DNA from: Lithodes maja
Lineage: Eukaryota > Arthropoda > Malacostraca > Decapoda > Lithodidae
NCBI GenBank assembly: GCA_037953745.1
Contig: JBAKBP010000787.1
Location: forward strand, 124,001-188,000
DNA: 64,000 bases
Direction: 5' to 3'
How positions within the stretch are numbered: position 1 is the stretch's first letter; each line of letters starts with the position of its first letter. Positions 57,455 through 64,000 of this stretch are shown piece after piece. The notes under the pieces are model-generated. The model worked only from the letters and a program-made list of their open reading frames with translations, was not told the DNA's origin and made no database searches. The position numbers and the translations under genes are program-made.

Positions 57455-57686
57455 AACGTAGAGACTGTTCCAGTACAATTGGTTACCCTATAAAGTATTA
57501 TCAGCTCCTGGTAATTTTTAAAGGACCATGGATAATCTGTTGCAAGCTATACCTCATAGTATAGTTTATTTTGATGATACTAGATTAACAAGAAAGACGG
57601 ACACCGAGCATGTAAGTATTATGTCTGAGGTATTGAAGAGGATAGAGAAGGCTAAGTGTGTTTTCGAAGCATCCAAAGTAACTTTA

Positions 57687-57690
<4 letters not shown>
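57455..57690 (+). pseudogene. Ty3/Gypsy reverse transcriptase scrap
   Basis: From 57465 the plus strand reads LFQYNWLPYKVLSAPGNF, a TAA (57519-57521), then RTMDNLLQAIPHSIVYFDD and later EVLKRIEKAKCVFEASKV. This is the RT palm of a Gypsy element with motif C (YFDD), unlike the Gmr1-like element at the left. It is cut by the LINE on one side and an AT repeat on the other. Confidence 0.7.
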
Positions 57691-57692
<2 letters not shown>

Positions 57693-57727
<35 letters not shown>

Positions 57728-57739
57728 GTATATATACAG

Positions 57740-57805
<66 letters not shown>
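57693..57805. repeat. AT microsatellite
   Basis: Two (AT)n tracts separated by about 20 bases. Confidence 0.95.
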
Positions 57806-57809
<4 letters not shown>

Positions 57810-57810
<1 letters not shown>

Positions 57811-57974
57811 ATATTTACCAGTGACTTTATATTATAAGACTTTGTGACAATCATTCGTGTGTGTGTGTAAGGGATAAAATACGAGCCCAATGCATGTCAA
57901 TGATAAATAATTGAAGATTATGTGGCAAAAAATGTGTGTAATTTGCGAACCCTTAGATCGTCTCCTTAATATGT
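57810..57974. other. spacer
   Basis: Short non-coding stretch with a GTGTGT run. Confidence 0.4.
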
Positions 57975-59937
57975 TTTTTGTTTTTTTTTGTTTTTTTAAG
58001 AGACAATGAACGGAGGAAGGAAAAACACAGATAAAACAAAAAGGTCCATGTGCCTAAAGGCATCCTCCATTCATAAAATGTTTGTAACAACTGGATTTAA
58101 ACATTTGTAGATTGTAAGTTTGTGGAAAGCAATTCGAGGGAAGTGAATTCCAAAGAGTAGTAGCTCTGGGGATAAATGAATTCTGATAAGCAGAAGTTCT
58201 GCATTGTGGAGGAGAAAGTGTAAATTCATGGGCGCTCTCAGCTGCCCTAGTTCTACGGGGAAAGATGTGGAGAGGCGGCACAATTGAAGCAAGTTCCTCG
58301 GAACAATTGCTGTGAAAATATCTGTAGAATAATGCAAGGGATGCAACGTTTCTTCGTATGGATAATGTAGGAAGGTCCTGTGTGATTGCAGGGTTATTGA
58401 TTAATCTAATAGCTTTATTTTGAATTTTGTCCAACTGCCTCAATGCAACCACTCCACTTCCACCCCACAGAGGTGAACAGTAATCCATCTGAGAACGCAC
58501 ATGACTTTTATATATCACGGCCAACTGCTCGTCAGTGAAGAATTCTCGAACTCTGTACAGGAGTCCCAGGTTTTTAGAGGCATTCTTAGCAATGCTTCTA
58601 ACATAATGTGTCCAGCTCAAGTTAGTAGTTAATGTTACACCGAGAATGTCAATACTAGGGGAAGTGGGAATATTTACATCATTAAAAAATATATGGGAGT
58701 CAGTGAGATTCTGTCGGTTAGAAAATTGAATGTACTTGGTTATCTGTGCATTAAAGGAAACTAGATTCTTTTGTCCCCATCCATTAATTCTAGAAAGGTC
58801 CTGGTTCAGAGAAATTGCAGTGTTTATTTTTGAATTTATAAGATCGGGTTGGGTGACAGAATTGGTAAATGTGAAGGAACTGTGGAGTGTTGAGTCATCT
58901 GCGTAAGAATGTATTGGATTATGAGTGGTAGATATGAGATCATTGATATGAATGAGGAACAGAATTGGGGCCAAAACTGATCCCTGGGGAACACCAGCAT
59001 TTATTGAGTGAAATTGAGAATAAAGGCCATCTACCATTACACGTATTTTTCTGTTATGAAGATAAAAAGAAATTAGTGGAACTAATGATGCAAGGCCGTA
59101 GTGTGACATCTTCGACAATAAGGATTGATGCCAGACTCTATCAAATGCCTTTGATATATCCAGTGCTATTGTATGTGTTTCACCATGTTGGTCTGTAGCT
59201 TGGTTGATTTGATGCGTAAGAAGGCAAAGCATGTCTGCAGTTGATCGACATCGTCTAAAACCATATTGCCTATCACTGATTAATTTATTATTCTCAAGAT
59301 GCTTAATTATGTGATTATTTAATATAATTTCAAAGACTTTACCAAGAGTGGAAGTTATAGCTATTGGTCTGTAGTTTGATGGATCTGAAGAGGCACCTTT
59401 TTTAGGAACTGGATGGATGTTTGCTTCTTTCCAGGGTACTGGGAAGCATGAGGTATGAGTACACAGACGGAAAAATTTTGCCAATACAGGAGCGAGCACC
59501 AAGGAGCAATTCTTAAGTACTATTGGAGGAATTTCATCTGGACCAGGAGCCTTATCTACCGAGAGATTCTGCAAAATAGTTTTGACATGTCTGGTGTGGA
59601 TCTTAAGTGAGGGAATTTCAGGCGAATTAAAATTAAGTACAGGGACATCTTGATTTATTTCATCTAAGGTTGAGTTGGTGGAGAAAATATCCGCAAGAAG
59701 GTTAGCTTTACCTCGTGGGTCACTTACAAGATTGCCAGTCGGAGATTTTAATGGTGGAATGGATGAAGCAGTAGTGAAGTTGGATTTAAATGAGTTAAGA
59801 GTAGACCAAAATATTTTGTTATCATTTGGATTATTTAGAAGTTTATTTGCCTGCTTGTGGAGAAAGTTTGATTTAGTTAGGTTTAATACAGTTTTGGCAT
59901 GATTTCTGGTTACATACCCATAACAATTGTGCATCAA
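57975..59937 (-). mobile_element. CR1/Jockey-type LINE, 5'-truncated
   Basis: Minus strand: RT frame, a ~55-base 3' UTR and an A-rich tail (57973-58000, runs of A with single C). No endonuclease precedes it, so it is truncated near 59937. Confidence 0.8.
58054..59937 (-). CDS. CR1/Jockey-type LINE reverse transcriptase, open frame of 627 codons
   Basis: It would copy LINE RNA at the nicked target. Motifs: APGPDEIPP (130-138), VPKKGASSDPSNYRPIAIT (177-195), QYGFRRCRSTADM (224-236), motif A LDISKAFD (259-266), motif B GVPQGSVLAP (315-324), motif C YADD (345-348) and SIDILGVTL. The C-terminal domain ends with a TLWNSLP motif, as in the CR1/Jockey group. The first ~15 residues probably come from flanking or shortened linker sequence. 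The frame is uninterrupted and all three catalytic Asp are present, but the endonuclease is gone, so it is not autonomous. Confidence 0.85.
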   Translation of the reverse strand: MMHNCYGYVTRNHAKTVLNLTKSNFLHKQANKLLNNPNDNKIFWSTLNSFKSNFTTASSIPPLKSPTGNLVSDPRGKANLLADIFSTNSTLDEINQDVPVLNFNSPEIPSLKIHTRHVKTILQNLSVDKAPGPDEIPPIVLKNCSLVLAPVLAKFFRLCTHTSCFPVPWKEANIHPVPKKGASSDPSNYRPIAITSTLGKVFEIILNNHIIKHLENNKLISDRQYGFRRCRSTADMLCLLTHQINQATDQHGETHTIALDISKAFDRVWHQSLLSKMSHYGLASLVPLISFYLHNRKIRVMVDGLYSQFHSINAGVPQGSVLAPILFLIHINDLISTTHNPIHSYADDSTLHSSFTFTNSVTQPDLINSKINTAISLNQDLSRINGWGQKNLVSFNAQITKYIQFSNRQNLTDSHIFFNDVNIPTSPSIDILGVTLTTNLSWTHYVRSIAKNASKNLGLLYRVREFFTDEQLAVIYKSHVRSQMDYCSPLWGGSGVVALRQLDKIQNKAIRLINNPAITQDLPTLSIRRNVASLALFYRYFHSNCSEELASIVPPLHIFPRRTRAAESAHEFTLSPPQCRTSAYQNSFIPRATTLWNSLPSNCFPQTYNLQMFKSSCYKHFMNGGCL

Positions 59938-59939
59938 AA

Positions 59940-60375
59940 TAGCAATTCATACTCAAACACTCTCAAAGTGTGTTTGAAAAGAACAAAACAATTGTTTAAG
60001 ATAATACATATTTATTATATGTTGCGTAATCATGATGCTTCTCCTGGGCGTGCCTACATTACAAACATGCGTGTGTGTACTAAAAGTAGTTCATACTCAA
60101 CATAACACTACTTGAAATACCTGCATTCGTTGAAACCATACGGTGGCAGCACTTGGAAATCGGTCGAAATTATGTCTCCAGTATTTTCATTGATACTGTC
60201 AACTCGCTAAATACGACATTGTCTATATATTTTTGGGCGAAAATGGACTAGGTGAGTGCTCTTTTTACCACTATCCTTCCTCTTCCATCGAAGGTGATAG
60301 ATATCGCCAATAACAATAAAATGGTAAATTGGCTGACACTGGGGGTGACACAAGGTCAATAAAATACAGGCATTC
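59940..60375. other. spacer
   Basis: No gene or repeat recognised. Confidence 0.4.
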
Positions 60376-60790
60376 TGCAGGTTAAAAAGACTGAAACCTT
60401 TTGAATCTACCCTTCAAGAAGCCTGGTATGGGGTTTACCTCCCCATACATGTGAACAGTTCTCGATACTTGGGCACACAGTGCCCCTGTACAAAGCAAGA
60501 CGGTGTGCAGGAGTAAAATAATCACAGAGACGGCAGAGCACACCTAACATCTAGGAAGCTGTTTTAGCAAGTGTGGTGATATGGCCTTATCACGAAAGGT
60601 TAGCAGAAAATGAGACACCAAGGATATTAAGAGAAGATGAGGGGTGGATTTGGGTATAGTTTAAGAGTACAGAATAGTCTTGTGGAACATTGTGATGGGT
60701 AGACAGATAGAGACATTGGGTTATGGAAGTATTGAAAGTAACAAGATATATTCTGCCCCAATCAGAAATTATGTGACTTTTGGCGTGAGT
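60376..60790 (-). pseudogene. decayed CR1/Jockey-type LINE fragment, paralog of the 50-kb copy
   Basis: The minus strand carries a DWGR...LVTFN-type block and CLYLSTHHNVP, matching the LINE at 49694-50700 and 9413-9990. It lacks the MITE found in the 50-kb copy. Confidence 0.55.
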
Positions 60791-61399
60791 GTAAGGAAGA
60801 TGACAGTTAACTGGTCTGATTCCGATTTGTGTTTAAATGGTCTCATATAATTAGCAACATAACGTATAATCTCATTAGATATAAACAGACAAAGATTATT
60901 AACTCGTATTATCGCCTATTTTTCCTCTTATTCCCTTGTTTATCGGTTTATTTACCCCGCCAATATCTCCCACCCGGTTTCAAGGTCAACTGGGACGCAT
61001 ATAGAGAGCGTGGCAAAAGAGAGACATCAGTCTACCTTCAGTCCTCGAAGAGGGTGGGTGCATGTCTCGTGCCCTTCTCACCTCATGACTGGAGGGTCGG
61101 CAATAATTCGTCTTTTTCACCCCCCAAATACTATTCCCACTTGTTTATTGATGTTAGATGTTAATATATTTATATTAAACGTAAAATAGGCGCATATGAA
61201 TAAGTAATAACGATATTTATCGGATAATAACGATTTTAGGCGAGAATGAACCAAAATTTGCTCGCTTGGCGGGCACTTTTAAAACCCAATGGAGTGTGCT
61301 TGTTGGTATAAATCCAAGAGTTTGCACAATTCCAAGCTTTTTATACGGGTTTACTAGATGGAAAAAAACGAAGTTCAAAGCAAATATTATATCCCATGG
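60791..61399. other. diverged paralog of 50730-51260 plus unknown insert
   Basis: 60791-60905 and 61310-61380 match the 50-51-kb region. The stretch between (about 60910-61300) is absent there, and I cannot classify it. Confidence 0.45.
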
Positions 61400-61642
61400 A
61401 AATCATTATAATAATAACAATAATCTTCTGGTTACTTATATAGCGCCCGTATCTCCTCCTTCGAGGATTCACAAGCGCTTGGCTTTCTTTAGTCTACCAG
61501 AGACCATTACCCACCCCCCTTGCTCATGGGGAGATGGTAACCGCCGGCTGTATCCCAGAAAAACTTTTCAATCTGAGCGGGGATTGAACGCGAGACCTTC
61601 AAGATGGGAATCAGGCATGCTATCAACTGAGCCAGCCGGACT
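61400..61642 (-). mobile_element. tRNA-headed SINE (family S2)
   Basis: Minus strand: tRNA-like head with A box TGGCTCAGTTGATAGCATG and B box GCGTTCAATCC (61575-61641), then a body ending GGGCGCTATATAAGTAACC and an ATT-rich tail (61404-61430). Such a 3' end suggests mobilisation by a CR1/L2-type LINE. It inserted into the paralogous segment, where the 51-kb copy has no SINE. Confidence 0.75.
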
Positions 61643-61920
61643 ATATATATATTATTTCATATTTAAGGTTGCATTAATTAGAGCGAAGAGGAACATATGG
61701 TATTTACATAATATTATTGTTGAAAGGTTTACTTTCCCGTCCGATACTGAATTTGAAGTTATTTAAGTGGAAGGCATACCTTGATGGCTTATATCCCTTG
61801 AAATCCAAGTTTTTGCTTATTACTCATTTGCATCTAAACTCCTGTGGTATATTATATATTCTGACAAAGTTTTGGGTTATTTGTTCGAAAAATAGCAATT
61901 AATATATATGTTTTATAGCC
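61643..61920. other. end of paralogous segment and spacer
   Basis: 61664-61768 matches 51360-51465. The rest is unclassified. Confidence 0.45.
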
Positions 61921-63903
61921 TTGAAACCTTTCAAGCTAAGGAAACCCTGGTTAACTGCAGGTCTAAAACGTTCTATAAAACAAAAAAATAAATTATATGC
62001 ATTGTCAAAAAAGAGACCTTTACTAAGTTATATAAACAAATACTTAGATTACAAGAGAATACTACAGAAAATTATGCGCAAGGCTGAAAGAAAACATTAT
62101 GAATCCAAGTTTCTTGAAAACACTAACAATCTTAAGAAATCTTGGGAACTAATAAAGGAGAGCATAAATAAAAAAAGAGGTTCAAACACTAATGATAAAT
62201 TCATTATCAATGACAGAGTAGAGTGTGATAACAAAATCATATCCGAGAGTTTTAACAATTATTTATTGAACATTGGTCGTGAATAAGTAGATCAATCCCA
62301 TATAGTGGTGTGAGCTATCAGGCATACTTACCAAATACCATATTTGAGTCGTTCTATATAACACCTGCTTCTCAGGAAGAAATAATTAAAATAATCATGG
62401 GATTAAAGAATAAAGGTGGAGGATGGGACAACATTTGTGCCAAAGTGATTAAAGAAACTTATCCCGCCATCATTGATCCTTTAACATATATAACTAATCT
62501 ATCTTTAACTCAAGGGGCTGTACCTAATGAAATGAAAAAAGCAAAGGTAATACCGATATTCAAAGGGGGAGATAGCATGAGTCTAAATAATTACAGACCA
62601 GTATCCTTGCTGCCACTTTTTTCAAAGATTCTCGAAAAAGTTATGTATAAAAGACTGTATTAATTTATATGTAAACATGACATATTGTATAAATATCAAT
62701 TTGGATTTCGATCAAATTATGGTACCAATATTGCTTTAATAACTTTAATTGATAAACTGACTCAACAACTAGATAAAGGTAACGTTGTATTGGGACTCTT
62801 CTTGGATTTAAGAAAAGCATTTGACACCGTTAATCATGATATACTTTTAAGTAAATTACATCATTATGGAATAAGAGGGATTGCATATGACTGGTTCAAA
62901 AATTACTTATCTAATCGAACACAATATGTCATGTATAATAACGCTAACTCATCAGTAGGAAATATTACTTGTGGTGTCCCGCAAGGTTCCATTCTGGGGC
63001 CTTTACTCTTTCTTTTATACATTAATGATATACATCTTGTGTCTAATAATTTACTACCAGTGTTATTTGCGGATGACACCAGTGTTTTTCTTGAAGGAAA
63101 AGTGGTGAATGAGGTAATACAACGCATGAATACGGAAATAGATGGGATTGTAAAATGGATTAATTCAAACAAACTCTCTCTCAATATTGAAAAGACTAAT
63201 TATATAGTATTCCACACTAAGGGGAAACGTACTGTAACAAATGGAAATGTATGCATTGGTGATAGAGTCGTGGTCAGGGTGGATAATACGAAATTTTTGG
63301 GAGTCATAGTTGATTCAAAATTAAGTTGGTGTGAACATACTATTAAAAATAAGTTATCAAAGGGAATAGGAATATTATGCAAGGCTCGCAAAGTTTTAAA
63401 TATGTCAACCCTTGTAACACTCTAGAATAGTTTTCTGTATCCATATCTAAACTATGGAGTCGAGGTATGGGGGACTGCCAGTGAGTGTTATATAGATTCT
63501 ATTGTGAAAACACAAAAATTTGCTATCAGGATAATAACTAATTCACCAAATAGAGCTCATACGAATCCTCTATTTTAAAAACTGAAATTACTACGTGTAA
63601 AGGACATCTATGAATACTGCGTTATGATTCAAATGTATACATTTATTAATTATCTAATGCCCCCAATGTTTATCAATATGTTCGCAAGAAACGAATATTA
63701 CCATAATTACCCAAAAAATGCAAAATCAACAGCTGTGTGTCAGTAGAGTAAGAACAACTTTAAATCAAAAGCCATTTAGATATAAAGGTGCATTGCTGTG
63801 GAATCGCTATTCAACAAAGCTATCTCAAGTAAACTCTATCTCGACATTTAAGACGAAACTTAAGGATTATATATTAAAAAATCAAATACAAGAGAACCTT
63901 TGA
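61921..63903 (+). pseudogene. L2-like LINE reverse transcriptase, broken
   Basis: Segments in order: pre-RT linker (61921-62286, KPWLTAGLKRSI), RT fingers (62310-62663, KVIPIFKGGDSMSLNNYRPV), palm (62685-63425) with motif A FLDLRKAFDTVNHD, motif B GVPQGSILGPLLF and motif C FADD (near 63066-63077), then thumb/C-terminus to 63903 (GALLWNRYSTKL). Breaks: a frameshift near 62290, in-frame TAA at 62661-62663, TAG at 63423-63425, TAA near 63578 and a frameshift near 63710. The catalytic residues are intact, so decay is recent. The endonuclease is missing on the left. The style (ADDTSVF, NKLSLNIEKT) is L2/CR1 superfamily. Confidence 0.8.
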
Positions 63904-64000
63904 GGTTTCAACATCGTACAGTAATGTATCTAGTGTATTTTCTCTAGCTGTAATTAAGGTGATTTTAATATCACTTCCCTTTGTTGAATGACGAGCTGGG
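63904..64000 (+). other. 3' UTR of the L2-like LINE, running off the window
   Basis: AT-rich sequence after the last stop. The tail was not reached. Confidence 0.4.

Noticed and set aside
61575..61641. functional tRNA gene
   Set aside because: The tRNA-like head of a SINE with a body and ATT tail; the acceptor stem does not pair well.
49694..61768. LTR pair of one large element
   Set aside because: The direct repeats contain LINE fragments, lack TG...CA ends and are much too diverged, so they are not LTRs.

Overview
The window is repeat-dominated eukaryotic DNA with no ordinary host gene that I can name. The organism is probably an arthropod, and a decapod crustacean is my best guess. The hints are AT-rich DNA packed with non-LTR retrotransposons (LINEs), TTAA and TA-target MITEs, two kinds of tRNA-headed SINE, TTAGG-type motifs and frequent TAGGCCTA-like words. 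This is inference and no single marker proves it. No rRNA, functional tRNA, CRISPR or bacterial feature is present.

Layout. 1-6646: a minus-strand Ty3/Gypsy LTR retrotransposon running off the left edge, with its 5' LTR side at about 4.8-6.6 kb. Its pol has integrase before reverse transcriptase (Gmr1-like order). 6918-11066: a pogo/Tigger-like non-autonomous element that took in an RTE-like LINE, which was itself interrupted by a CR1/Jockey-type fragment. 10667-25632 and 25833-40641: the same ~15 kb written twice in direct orientation, separated by exactly 200 N. Each copy carries a SINE, a TA-target MITE, a second pogo/Tigger-like shell with an RTE insertion, a short LINE-derived element, a foldback MITE with a 31-bp minisatellite, an I-like LINE 3' fragment and a TTAA hairpin MITE. 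The copies differ by a SINE insertion, minisatellite length (9 versus 24 units) and many small indels, so two unmerged haplotypes are more likely than a true tandem duplication.

40.7-42.8 kb: a ~218-bp satellite unusually rich in ACGT. 43.0-53.1 kb: TTAA MITEs, decayed LINEs, microsatellites, a 32-bp minisatellite and one unassigned exon-like peptide. 53.5-57.4 kb: a nearly intact LINE encoding a 2A-like peptide, a PHD-type finger, an AP endonuclease and RT, broken once between endonuclease and RT. 57.5-64 kb: a Gypsy RT scrap, a 5'-truncated CR1/Jockey-type LINE with an open RT frame, a tRNA-SINE and an L2-like LINE pseudogene.

The genes do not form a pathway; the window is a nested stack of transposons. 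The longest open frames are the Gypsy Gag-Pol (1-4158), the RTE EN-RT (29608-32427), the 2A LINE pair (53526-57345) and the CR1/Jockey-type RT (58054-59937).
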